A DNA stretch of 37,743 nucleotides, from assembly GCA_913778455.1 (NCBI GenBank), contig CAJYVK010000389.1, positions 1 to 37,743 on the forward strand. Reading direction: 5' to 3'. This stretch comes from an uncultured Hymenobacter sp. GTDB lineage: Bacteria; Bacteroidota; Bacteroidia; Cytophagales; Hymenobacteraceae. Position numbers and translations under genes: made by a program. The notes beneath the pieces are model-generated. The model worked only from the letters and a program-made list of their open reading frames with translations, did not search any database and was not told the origin of the DNA. Below, piece by piece: positions 6,837 through 14,787 of the stretch (position 1 is the first letter of the stretch; each line of letters opens with the position of its first letter).

Positions 6837-9800
6837 GAGTTTGCGTTTGATTTCCTGTTCTTCGAAGCCTTCGATGTTGTCGCCTTCTTGCAGGTCGTTG
6901 AAGTTCTTCACCGAAATACCGCACTCGTAGCCCTGGCGTACCTCCGACACGTCGTCTTTGAAGCGCTTGAGGTCCTGAATGTCGCCCGTGTGCTGCACGA
7001 TGCCGTTGCGCACCACGCGAACTTTGGTTTTGCGGGTGAAGGTACCGTCCGTCACCATGCAGCCACCAATGGTGCCCACTTTGGTGATGTTGAACACCTG
7101 GCGAACCTCGGCGTTGGCCACCACCACTTCGTGCAGCGTCGGGGCGAGCATGCCCTCCATCGCGTCCTTCACCTCGTTGATGGCGTTGTAGATGATGGAG
7201 TACAAGCGTACGTCGATCTGCTCCTGCTCAGCCAGGCGGCGAGCGCTCTGCGAGGGCCGCACCTGGAAGCCGATGATGATGGCGTCGGAAGCCGAAGCCA
7301 GCAGTACGTCGCTTTCCGAGATGGCACCTACGCCTTTGCTCAGGATATTCACCTTCACTTCGGGCGTGCTGAGCTTCAGCAGCGAGTCGGAAAGTGCTTC
7401 TACCGAGCCGTCCACGTCGCCCTTCACCAAGATGTTGAGTTCCTTGAACGAGCCGATAGCCAGGCGGCGACCAATCTCGTCGAGGGTGATGTGCTTCTTG
7501 GTGCGGATGCTCTGCTCGCGGGCCAGCTGCTGGCGCTGGGTAGCCAGCTCGCGGGCTTCGCGCTCGGTTTCCATCACCTGGATGCGGTCACCAGCCTGCG
7601 GGGCACCCGTGAGGCCGAGTACCTGCACCGGCGTGGCGGGACCAGCTATCTTTTTCTTCTTACCCCGGTAGTCGGTCATTGCCTTCACGCGGCCGTAGTG
7701 CGGGCCGGCGAGTACGATGTCGCCTACGTTCAGGGTGCCGGTCTGCACCAGCACGGTGGTTACGTAGCCGCGACCTTTGTCCAGCTCGGCTTCGATTACC
7801 GTGCCCACCGCGTTGCGGTCGGGGTTGGCTTTCAGGTCGAGCAGTTCAGCTTCGAGCAGTACTTTTTCCAACAGGTCGTCCACGCCGAGGCCCGACTTGG
7901 CCGATACCTCCTGGCTCTGGTACTTGCCGCCCCATTCTTCCACGAGAATGTTGATCTGCGAAAGCTCTTCGCGGATTTTCTCGGGGTTGGAGTGCGGCTT
8001 ATCGACTTTGTTGATGGCGATAATAATCGGTACCCCAGCGGCCTGGGCGTGGTTGATGGCCTCCTTGGTCTGGGGCATCACCGAGTCGTCGGCCGCGATT
8101 ACGATAATGGCAATGTCAGTTACCTTGGCACCACGGGCACGCATGGCCGTAAAGGCTTCGTGACCAGGAGTATCGAGGAAGGTAATCGGACTGCCCGACT
8201 TGGTCTTCACCTCGTAGGCCCCGATGTGCTGCGTGATACCGCCGGCCTCACCCTTGGCAACGTTGGCCTCGCGGATGTAGTCAAGCAGCGAGGTCTTACC
8301 GTGGTCGACGTGACCCATAATGGTCACGATGGGCGCACGGGGCACGAGGTCCTCGGGGGCATCGGTCATGTCGATGGGCTCCTCGTCTTCTTCAGCCGAG
8401 AGGAATTCCACATCGTAGCCAAACTCGTCGGCGATTACCGTGATGGCTTCGGCGTCGAGGCGCTGGTTGATGGAAACGAACATCCCCATGCTCAGGCAGA
8501 CCTTGATCACCTCGTTCACGTTCACGTCCATCAGCGAAGCCAGGTCATTGGCCGAGATGAATTCGGTGAGCTTGAGGGTTTTGGCATCCAGCTCGTTTTG
8601 GGCACGCAGGGCTTCGCGCTCTTCGGCGGCCATACCCCGCTTGTCGCGGCGATACTTAGCGCGGTTGGCGGCGGCGTTGGTTTTTCCGCCGCTCAGCTTG
8701 GCCAGCGTAGCCTTGATTTGCTCCTGAATCTGCTTGTCGTTCTGCTCGGGCGTGAGCGGCGCTTGCTGCGTGTTCGAGCGGTTGTTGCCGCCTTGCCCAG
8801 AGCGATTGCCCTGGCCAGGACCGCCGGGCCGGTTATTGCCGCCTTGGTTAGGTCCACCGGGCCGGTTGTTGCCGCCTTGGTTGGGACCACCGGGACGATT
8901 GCCCTGGTAGCCGCCGCCCTGCTGGCCGGTGCCGGTCGAGGTGCCAGCGTTGCCGCCCGGCTGGCCGGGAGCGGGCAGGCGCTGCCGCTTTTTCTGGTTG
9001 GCGTTGCCCACGCCGCTCTTGCGCACGTCGGACGAGGCCACGGGGCGAGCGCCCCGGCCACCCGGACCGCGACGGCTCGAATCAACCGGCAGTTGAATCT
9101 TGCCCAGTACGGTCAGACCCTTAAGCTGATCAGCTTTGGCTACGATGGTACCTTCCTCAGCGGCGGGGGCTTCGGGAGCGGTCGGCGTTTCGGGCGCGGC
9201 CGGCGTCGAAGCGGCGGGTGCCGCTGGTTTCGCAGGGGCCGCAGTCGGAGCGCTCGGGGCGGGCGTAGTAACTGCCGCAGCCACGGGCGCAGCGGGTGCC
9301 GCTGGGGCAACCGGAGCAGCCGCTACTGGCGCGGCGACGGGGGCGGTGGGGGTAGTAGCTACCGGTGTCGGCACGGGCGTGGGCGTCGGCTTAGCCGCGG
9401 GAGCCGCAGCGGGCTTAGCGGCAGCCGGGGCCGGCGTAAAGTTCACGGCGGCGGGAGTGGTAGTGGGGGCTGGCGTAGCCGGGCGGGGCGGGATGACGCG
9501 GCCGCGGCTGTCGAGCTCTATTTTACCCAATACCTTGAGGCCCGGAGCCTTGGGAGCTTCGGTAGCCGGGGCCGGCGCTGCGGCCGGCTGTGCCGGAGCG
9601 GTGGCAGCTGGCGCGGCTGGGGTAGGGGTGGGCGCGGCCGGCGTAGGAGCCGGCGTCGCGGCTACGGCTACTGGGGTGGGGGCCGGCGCGGCTGCGACGG
9701 GTGCCGGGGCTGGGGTCGGCGTCGCCGCTACGGGAGCAGGTGCCGGGGCGGGCTTCGCCACGGGGGCCGGGGCGGGCGCAGGCTTGGCCAACGCAGCCTG

Positions 9801-10040
9801 CGCCTGCGCATTCAGCTCGCTTTGGCGGCGGGCCTGCGTGTGGCGCTGAGCTTCTTGCTTGTCCTGGGCCGAAGCCGCAAATTCTTTTTCCAACAGGCTG
9901 ACCTGCTCACCGGTCAGCTTGGTCGTGGGCTTGTTTTCAACCGCAATTCCCTTGCGGGACAGAGCCTCAACGGCCCGGTCGATGCCAATGTTCAGGTCTT
10001 TGGCCGCCTGTAGTAGCCGTTTCGGGGTTGCTTCCGCCAT
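6834..10040 (-). CDS. infB: Translation initiation factor IF-2
   Basis: IF-2 is the GTPase that brings initiator tRNA to the 30S subunit and promotes 70S joining. The chosen start (ATG 10040-10038, [20 protein letters not shown]) opens the conserved IF2_N domain and gives 1068 aa. The open frame extends 12 codons further but crosses the promoter box at 10074-10081. Residues about 60-430 are low-complexity Ala/Pro/Thr, then Gly/Asn/Gln/Arg-rich (repeated [10 protein letters not shown]), with two copies of a VLGKI(E/Q)L motif. A second IF2_N-like helix follows near residues 495-550. The G domain has GHVDHGKT at 576-583, DTPGHEAF and NKVD. Domains II-IV complete the C-terminus ([13 protein letters not shown] and the final EEQEIKRKL). 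It lies 126 nt downstream of nusA. Confidence 0.97.
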   Translation of the reverse strand: MAEATPKRLLQAAKDLNIGIDRAVEALSRKGIAVENKPTTKLTGEQVSLLEKEFAASAQDKQEAQRHTQARRQSELNAQAQAALAKPAPAPAPVAKPAPAPAPVAATPTPAPAPVAAAPAPTPVAVAATPAPTPAAPTPTPAAPAATAPAQPAAAPAPATEAPKAPGLKVLGKIELDSRGRVIPPRPATPAPTTTPAAVNFTPAPAAAKPAAAPAAKPTPTPVPTPVATTPTAPVAAPVAAAPVAPAAPAAPVAAAVTTPAPSAPTAAPAKPAAPAASTPAAPETPTAPEAPAAEEGTIVAKADQLKGLTVLGKIQLPVDSSRRGPGGRGARPVASSDVRKSGVGNANQKKRQRLPAPGQPGGNAGTSTGTGQQGGGYQGNRPGGPNQGGNNRPGGPNQGGNNRPGGPGQGNRSGQGGNNRSNTQQAPLTPEQNDKQIQEQIKATLAKLSGGKTNAAANRAKYRRDKRGMAAEEREALRAQNELDAKTLKLTEFISANDLASLMDVNVNEVIKVCLSMGMFVSINQRLDAEAITVIADEFGYDVEFLSAEEDEEPIDMTDAPEDLVPRAPIVTIMGHVDHGKTSLLDYIREANVAKGEAGGITQHIGAYEVKTKSGSPITFLDTPGHEAFTAMRARGAKVTDIAIIVIAADDSVMPQTKEAINHAQAAGVPIIIAINKVDKPHSNPEKIREELSQINILVEEWGGKYQSQEVSAKSGLGVDDLLEKVLLEAELLDLKANPDRNAVGTVIEAELDKGRGYVTTVLVQTGTLNVGDIVLAGPHYGRVKAMTDYRGKKKKIAGPATPVQVLGLTGAPQAGDRIQVMETEREARELATQRQQLAREQSIRTKKHITLDEIGRRLAIGSFKELNILVKGDVDGSVEALSDSLLKLSTPEVKVNILSKGVGAISESDVLLASASDAIIIGFQVRPSQSARRLAEQEQIDVRLYSIIYNAINEVKDAMEGMLAPTLHEVVVANAEVRQVFNITKVGTIGGCMVTDGTFTRKTKVRVVRNGIVQHTGDIQDLKRFKDDVSEVRQGYECGISVKNFNDLQEGDNIEGFEEQEIKRKL

Positions 10041-10073
10041 TCTAATAAGTCGCGAACGAATACGTTCAGGGTG

Positions 10074-10081
10074 CAAAGGTA
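10074..10081 (-). promoter_or_regulatory. -7 box upstream of infB
   Basis: TACCTTTG on the minus strand, 33 nt before the infB ATG. It suggests infB has its own promoter in the nusA-infB gap in addition to read-through from rimP-nusA. Confidence 0.6.
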
Positions 10082-10166
10082 AAGATTAAATCTGGCCAGC
10101 AGGCTATAAAGTCAAGCCCACTGGCCTGATTTTAATATATTACCCGTTGGCGGTCGGCCCCGGCCC

Positions 10167-11573
10167 TCATTGGGCGGCCGGAGCGCTGTCGGTGTCAGCC
10201 GGGGTGGCTGGCTTGGGGGTTTCGGTCGGCGTGGCAACCGCTACCGGGGCCGCAGCCTCGGTCGGCAGGTCGTCGTCGTCGGCAAATTCCTGGCGGATGA
10301 TGCGGTATACATCGTCCACCGTTTCTTCTTCGAGTTCCGTGCGGCGCACGATATCGTCCTTTTTCACGGCCAATACGGCGCGGCCGGTGTCGAGGCCGAT
10401 TTTCTTGAGCTCGGCAATTACCCAGCCCTCGATTTCGTCGGTGAACTCGTCGAGCGCGATGTCTTCCTCGTAGTCGGTAGCTTCGCGGAACACGTCGATT
10501 TCCATGCCTACCAAGCGCGAGGCCAGCTTGATGTTGGCACCGCCCCGGCCGATGGCCAGGCTCACTTGGTCGGGTTTCATGAACACGGAAACGCGGCCGG
10601 TTTGTTCACTGATTTTCATCGAGCCGACCTTAGCAGGCGACAGGGCGCGGGAGATGAACAACTCCAGGTTGTCGGTGTAGTTGATGATGTCGATGTTCTC
10701 GTTCATCAGCTCGCGCACCACGGGGTGGATGCGGCTACCCTTCATCCCCACGCAGGCACCCACCGGGTCGATGCGCTCGTCGTAGCTTTCCACGGCCACC
10801 TTGGCGCGCTCGCCGGGCTCACGCACCACGTTCTTGATGCTGATGAGGCCGTCGAAAATCTCGGGTACTTCCTGCTCGAACAAGCGCTCCAGGAAGGCCG
10901 GCGCGGCGCGGCTCAGGATAACCTTGGGCGTGCCGTTCACCACATCAACGCGGTGCACGACGGCCCGCACGGTGTCGCCCTTGCGGTAGCGGTCCTTGGG
11001 GATTTGCTCGCTCTTGGGCAGTACCAACTCGTTTTCGTCCTTGTCGAGGATGAGGGCCTCGCGGCTCCATACCTGGTACACCTCGCCGGTAATGATCTCA
11101 CCCACAAGATCCTTGTACTTCTGGTACAGGTTGTCGCGCTCCATGTCCTTCACGCGCTGAATGAGCGTCTGGCGGGCCAGCAGCACGGCGCGGCGGCCGA
11201 AGTCGTCGATTTTGATGCGCTCGGCCACCGATTCGCCAATCTCGAAATCAGGCTCGATTTTCTGAGCTTCTTCCAGCGGAATTTTGTCCAGATCCCAGAT
11301 ATCCTCCGAGTTGTCGTCCACGATCTCGCGGTTACGCCAGATTTCGAGGTCGCCGTTGTCGGGGTTGATGATCACGTCGAAGTTGGAGTCGTCCTCAAAC
11401 TTCTTGCGAATCATCGTGCGGAATACGTCGTCCAGAATCGACATCATCGTGGGCCGGTCGATGTTGCGGCTCTTGGCAAACTCCTGGAAGTTCTCGATGA
11501 GCATCCGGGCGTTGAGGTCGGCCTGGGCGGCGGCGATTTCCTGCGGGCTGGGGGTAGCTGCTTTTTTAGCCAT
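10167..11573 (-). CDS. nusA: Transcription termination/antitermination protein NusA
   Basis: NusA binds RNA polymerase and nascent RNA, modulating pausing, termination and antitermination. At 468 aa it has the N-terminal polymerase-binding domain (NIDRPTMMSILDDVFRTMIR), an S1 domain at about residues 130-200 (ITGEVYQVW), and KH1/KH2 with PVGACVGMKGSRI and SLAIGRGGANIKLASRLVG. A short acidic region (EDIALDEFTDEIEGW) and a disordered Ala/Pro/Thr-rich tail follow. It lacks the two long acidic repeats of E. coli NusA, as is usual outside gammaproteobacteria. ATG at 11573-11571 (MAKKAATPSPQEI) is used; the conserved part begins around MLIENFQEFAKSR. It lies between rimP and infB in the classic order, 110 nt after rimP. 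Confidence 0.96.
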   Translation of the reverse strand: MAKKAATPSPQEIAAAQADLNARMLIENFQEFAKSRNIDRPTMMSILDDVFRTMIRKKFEDDSNFDVIINPDNGDLEIWRNREIVDDNSEDIWDLDKIPLEEAQKIEPDFEIGESVAERIKIDDFGRRAVLLARQTLIQRVKDMERDNLYQKYKDLVGEIITGEVYQVWSREALILDKDENELVLPKSEQIPKDRYRKGDTVRAVVHRVDVVNGTPKVILSRAAPAFLERLFEQEVPEIFDGLISIKNVVREPGERAKVAVESYDERIDPVGACVGMKGSRIHPVVRELMNENIDIINYTDNLELFISRALSPAKVGSMKISEQTGRVSVFMKPDQVSLAIGRGGANIKLASRLVGMEIDVFREATDYEEDIALDEFTDEIEGWVIAELKKIGLDTGRAVLAVKKDDIVRRTELEEETVDDVYRIIRQEFADDDDLPTEAAAPVAVATPTETPKPATPADTDSAPAAQ

Positions 11574-11620
11574 GAGGGATAAATAAAAGCGTCTGAAACG
11601 AATTTGAAGCAGTCAAATCA

Positions 11621-11686
11621 GCCTGCGCGGCAGGCGTGTTCTGCGGAATCCGTTAAATCCGTTAAATCCGTTAAATCTGCGGTTTA
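11621..11686 (-). repeat. 9-bp tandem array plus GC hairpin starting after the rimP stop
   Basis: Reading the minus strand from the rimP TAA, the sequence is CCGCAG followed by GATTTAACG three times and GATT, then a GC-rich stem GCCTGC/GCAGGC at 11621-11635. The start matches the 64-bp repeat at infB (CGCAGATTTAACGGATT). It therefore looks like another member of the same dispersed family, again placed directly after a stop codon. Confidence 0.8.
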
Positions 11687-12157
11687 TTTGAAAGAGATAA
11701 CAACGGTGGCCTCCTTTATGTCCCCGAACGGGATAAAGACGGCGGGCAGGGTCGTTTTCTTGGTTTTTACTTTGACAACTTCGGTGAATTCGATGCCTTC
11801 GTCGGTAACGGCGGTGAGAGGGCCGGTTTTCTCGGTGCCGTCTTGCAGCTTGAGCGCGAGGCTGCGGCCGATGTGGCGCGGGTACTGGCGCGGGTCGGTG
11901 AGGGGCTGGTCGGCCCCGGGCGAGGTTACTTCGAGCGAGTAGGCGGCGTCTTCGCCGTAGGCTTCCTCCATGCCCCGGTTGAGGCGGCGCGTCACCTGGG
12001 CGCACTCCTGAATGCCGAGGCCGTTGGGGCCGTCGAGGGTAACGGTAATTTTGGGCATGACCGAATCGGATACGGTGAGGCCCACTACGTATAAGCCGCT
12101 GTCGCCGAGGGCGTCAGCAAGCAGCTCTTGGATGCGGTGGCGGTCAAATTGAGCCAT
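11684..12157 (-). CDS. rimP: Ribosome maturation factor RimP
   Basis: RimP assists late maturation of the 30S subunit. The 157-aa length matches the family. Recognisable elements are the N-terminal RRM-like half (LADALGDSGLYVVGLTV) with the following GLGIQECAQVTRRLNRGMEE, the family signature SLEVTSPGADQPLTDPRQYP, RHIGRSLALKL, and a C-terminal SH3-like barrel ending IPFGDIKEATVVISFK. ATG is at 12157-12155. It is the first gene of the rimP-nusA-infB cluster. A terminator-like hairpin sits between its putative promoter (12232-12239) and its start, which may allow attenuation. Confidence 0.93.
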   Translation of the reverse strand: MAQFDRHRIQELLADALGDSGLYVVGLTVSDSVMPKITVTLDGPNGLGIQECAQVTRRLNRGMEEAYGEDAAYSLEVTSPGADQPLTDPRQYPRHIGRSLALKLQDGTEKTGPLTAVTDEGIEFTEVVKVKTKKTTLPAVFIPFGDIKEATVVISFK

Positions 12158-12176
12158 GACGGGCGGGGGCTAAGGC

Positions 12177-12208
12177 AAAAAAAGAGGGGACTGCGCGTCC
12201 CCTCTTTT
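12177..12208 (-). terminator. Terminator/attenuator in the rimP leader
   Basis: Read on the minus strand, arms 12208-12197 and 12191-12180 pair perfectly over 12 bp (core GAGGGGAC/GTCCCCTC) with loop GCGCA, and the T-run continues to 12177. It lies 20 nt before the rimP ATG. It either ends the upstream thioredoxin transcript or attenuates transcription starting at 12232. Confidence 0.8.
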
Positions 12209-12231
12209 CAGATTGAATACCAATTCTTGGG

Positions 12232-12239
12232 CAAAGATA
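12232..12239 (-). promoter_or_regulatory. -7 box upstream of rimP
   Basis: TATCTTTG on the minus strand matches TAnnTTTG. It lies upstream of the hairpin at 12177-12208, so a transcript starting here would cross that hairpin before reaching rimP. Confidence 0.5.
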
Positions 12240-12300
12240 CGGCGCTGGCGACGCCCCGCCAAATTGGCTGCGTACGCGGGCGCTTTCCGGGTAGGGTGTG

Positions 12301-13479
12301 CTATTTCCCGGCCGGCGCGGCGGGCAGTAAGGCCGCCAGCTTGCGGTCAAGCTCCGCGCCGCGCAGGTTGCGGGCGACAATGCGCCCGCTGGGGTCAATT
12401 AAAAAGTTCTGCGGGATGGTGGTGACGTTATAGAGCGCGGCCACGCCGGTGCGGTCGGCTGCGAGGTCGACCACCTGCGGCCAGCTCAGGCCATCGGCCG
12501 CAATGGCTGCGAGCCAGGCGGCGCGTTGCGTGGCGCGGTCGAGCGACACGCCCAGCACGGTAAAATTACGCTCCCGGTAGCGCTGGTAAGCCGCCACTAC
12601 GTTGGGGTTTTCCTGGCGGCAGGGGCCGCACCAACTCGCCCAAAAATCAAGTAGCACGTACTTGCCCCGAAAGTCGGATAGCTTCACTGGCTGGCCCTGC
12701 GGGTTAGTCTGCGTGAAATCAGGGGCCATTGCGCCAAGGCTGGTCGGGCGGATTTTATCAAGCTCCTGGGCAAATATCAACCCTTCCATGCTGGTCTGCA
12801 CGGGCAGCGTCAGGCTTTTGTATAAGGGCTCCATTACCGCCAGTTCGGTTTTAGCAGAGCTCAACAACCGGAGCGCCTCAATGCTAACCAAGCTCTTAGG
12901 GTGACTTTTAATATACTCAACCAGAGTTTTGCGATGCGCAATAAGTGCTTCGGTGTGAATGCTGTCCAGCTTGGCTTTGAATGCTGGGTTTTGTAGCTCG
13001 GTTGGCGAGACGGTTTGTATACGCCGATGAATTCCTAGCATTTTCTCCCGGTAAACGTCGTCTATAGCCTGTATACGAATGGCATCGTCATTGAGCGGGG
13101 TACCGCTTACTACAGCATTGTCTAATGAGTCGACACTGATAACATTAATAATACCTCGCTCCAGGTAGACAAATCTCAAATAGGCACGCGGAGAAGGATA
13201 CCGTTGCCTTTGCCCCGGGCGCACTAGCGACAGCATCGCAGTTTGAGGCGCTGCTACGCTGCCTCTAAACTCATAATGGCCATTGCGCACCCAGGTTGAG
13301 TCAGGTTTACCCGGTACTCGCAGGCCCGGGTAGTCTAAATAAATTTTAGTTGTTTCTTTTGGAATGGTTACTTGGCCTTTTAAAATAAAAGAGTTTTTTT
13401 GAGCCATTGATAGCTGAGTAATAGCAATCGAAAAGCAAATGCCAATTCCAGTAATACGTGCGACAATACTAAGTAACAT
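12301..13479 (-). CDS. DUF4369/TlpA-type thioredoxin-fold protein, exported
   Basis: A 392-aa protein with an N-terminal hydrophobic export signal (IGICFSIAITQLSMAQ). A DUF4369-like beta domain follows at about residues 30-125 (FILKGQVTIPKETTKIYLDY), then a helical linker. A C-terminal AhpC/TSA-type thioredoxin domain spans about 250-385 with WCGPC at 283-287 and cis-Pro356 in VTTIPQ. This arrangement is common in Bacteroidota and is usually periplasmic, acting as a disulfide reductase or in cytochrome maturation; the client protein is unknown. ATG is at 13479-13477. The 5' half is noticeably more AT-rich than the flanking genes, as is the neighbouring lipoprotein gene, which may mark a later acquisition. 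Confidence 0.88.
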   Translation of the reverse strand: MLLSIVARITGIGICFSIAITQLSMAQKNSFILKGQVTIPKETTKIYLDYPGLRVPGKPDSTWVRNGHYEFRGSVAAPQTAMLSLVRPGQRQRYPSPRAYLRFVYLERGIINVISVDSLDNAVVSGTPLNDDAIRIQAIDDVYREKMLGIHRRIQTVSPTELQNPAFKAKLDSIHTEALIAHRKTLVEYIKSHPKSLVSIEALRLLSSAKTELAVMEPLYKSLTLPVQTSMEGLIFAQELDKIRPTSLGAMAPDFTQTNPQGQPVKLSDFRGKYVLLDFWASWCGPCRQENPNVVAAYQRYRERNFTVLGVSLDRATQRAAWLAAIAADGLSWPQVVDLAADRTGVAALYNVTTIPQNFLIDPSGRIVARNLRGAELDRKLAALLPAAPAGK

Positions 13480-13499
13480 AAATTAATTCAGAGAAAAGT

Positions 13500-13536
13500 T
13501 CAGATAGCGCTCACTTTTGTTGTTAGCGCTATCTGA
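13500..13536. repeat. 12-bp-arm hairpin upstream of the thioredoxin gene
   Basis: TCAGATAGCGCT at 13500-13511 pairs perfectly with 13525-13536, with a 13-nt T/G-rich loop. It sits 21 bp before the start of the thioredoxin gene and after the end of the lipoprotein gene. No T-tract follows, so it could be a weak terminator or a regulator site. Confidence 0.45.
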
Positions 13537-13600
13537 GCAGTAAATACTAAGTTTATTGCGCCTATGTAGCTGAAGGTGCTAGTTGTCTGGCTATAGAAAA

Positions 13601-14421
13601 TTAATGCCCTTGGCTAGACTTGCTAGCGCATTCATAATAATCTTCCAGACAAGCTTTTTCGGCATTTCGATACTTTATCAAGTAATAAGCGTGGCATCGC
13701 TCATGCTCGAATACACCCGCGCTATAGTCGCACCGCTCTTTACCGTACCGATACTCATGATTAGCTGCGGTGCTACAAGCGTACCACGCGGTCCAGCAAG
13801 CAGGAGCGTCTTCCTCTATAGGCGCAGGGCCAGTCCAGGGGTCGTCTGGACTGTCATTCGTGGCTGAGGTTTCAGCAGGGCGGGCAGCAGCCGAACTACT
13901 AGCGTGCCTAACCGGCACAATCGGGTGAAGCTTCGACTTGTAATAATAATTATGGATGAGGTCAAGAACATTTTTTTGGTCCTGGGCGCTAAGCTTAAAA
14001 TAGCCAGGGTCTTCTTTAAAAGAAGCGCCCGCTCGGCTTCGTATTTAGCTTCGGCGGCTTTGTATTCCGCAAGGTCAGCGTAGCCTTCCAGGCGTACTAA
14101 CTGCTCAAAGGTTTGCGCGGTAAGCGGTTTTTTGAGCAGTTCTTCCGTCTGAGCTAGCGTGACCTTTTCCTGGGCACGCGTTAGTTTATTGTAGAAGAGA
14201 TTATACTTATTGGTTTGGTCGATAGATAACGCCACCATAGCCGCCAGGTGGCTGTTTATGGGCTTACCATTCGGCTGTTTCAGCTTGGCAAACTCAGTGC
14301 TTGCCGGCCCACTGGTTTGGGTAGTTGAGTCAGCTATTTCCACCTGCGTCTTTTCGCAGGCAGTGAGTGCGAGGATGCCCAGGCCAGCCGCCAGAGCAAA
14401 AGAACCTAAAAGGTGCTTCAT
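13601..14421 (-). pseudogene. Frame-disrupted lipoprotein gene (or -1 frameshift gene)
   Basis: The first frame starts at ATG 14421-14419 with a lipoprotein signal (MKHLLGSFALAAGLGILALT, then AC, giving lipobox LTAC with Cys22). It runs through a helical region (TFEQLVRLEGYADLAEYKAA) to about residue 136. The continuation with coding character then lies in the -1 frame (EDPGYFKLSAQDQKNVLDLI, HNYYYKSKLHPIVPV) and ends in a Cys-rich C-terminus (CWTAWYACSTAANHEYRYGK) with stop at 13601. Frame zero instead reads into unlikely sequence ending at 13816. Joined, the product is 273 aa. The switch falls exactly at T-TTA-AAG (14014-14020), a canonical slippery heptamer, so loss of one A, a sequencing error and programmed frameshifting all remain open. 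I recognise no domain. Confidence 0.65.
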
Positions 14422-14640
14422 AAAAATTGGTTGGGGAAAAGGAGGAAGCGAAAGCGCATCTGCCTTGCCTTAGTTGCTGGTTCATAAGAACTTTGCCTAG
14501 TGGCTTTCTTGCTGACAAATATATGTAAATGCTTGAGATTTAAAAAAATATTTTTTTAAAAATTCATAAATAGTACACTGGTTTTTCATAAGTGCTTCTA
14601 GCTCTTAGAAATGAACCTACTTGGAAAGTAGGCTAACAAG
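14422..14640. other. AT-rich intergenic stretch upstream of the lipoprotein gene
   Basis: No gene is supported here. The stretch is markedly AT-rich around 14520-14600 (runs such as TTTAAAAAAATATTTTTTTA), unlike the rest of the window. A short stem CCTACTT/AAGTAGG lies near 14616-14632. No exact TAnnTTTG box was found for the lipoprotein gene. Confidence 0.4.
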
Positions 14641-14733
14641 AACGTCTGTCATGCTGAGCTCGCCGAAGCATCTCGCTCGCCCCGTTGAAGGAAGCGAGCG
14701 GGATGCTTCGGCAAGCTCAGCATGACAGACGTT
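14641..14733. repeat. 40-bp-arm imperfect palindrome (REP-like element)
   Basis: Arms 14641-14680 (starting AACGTCTGTCATGCTGAGCT) and 14694-14733 pair at 38 of 40 positions, with a 13-nt loop CCCGTTGAAGGAA. It sits about 55 bp downstream of the ggt stop. The core GTCATGCTGAGC...GAAGCATC resembles repetitive extragenic palindromes I recall from other bacterial genomes; copy number here cannot be tested. Confidence 0.8.
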
Positions 14734-14787
14734 TTAGGTAAGGGTAAATTTCTGAAACCCCTTAATATACACTGAGCGATTGTATCG

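Noticed and set aside
6888..10013. A 1041-codon open frame antisense to infB
   Set aside because: It mirrors the infB frame in GC-rich DNA with strong codon bias. The translation is low-complexity Gly/Arg-rich with no family signature, and infB is unambiguous.
10170..11582. A 470-codon open frame antisense to nusA
   Set aside because: It covers nusA almost exactly and has no recognisable domain. It is explained by codon bias.
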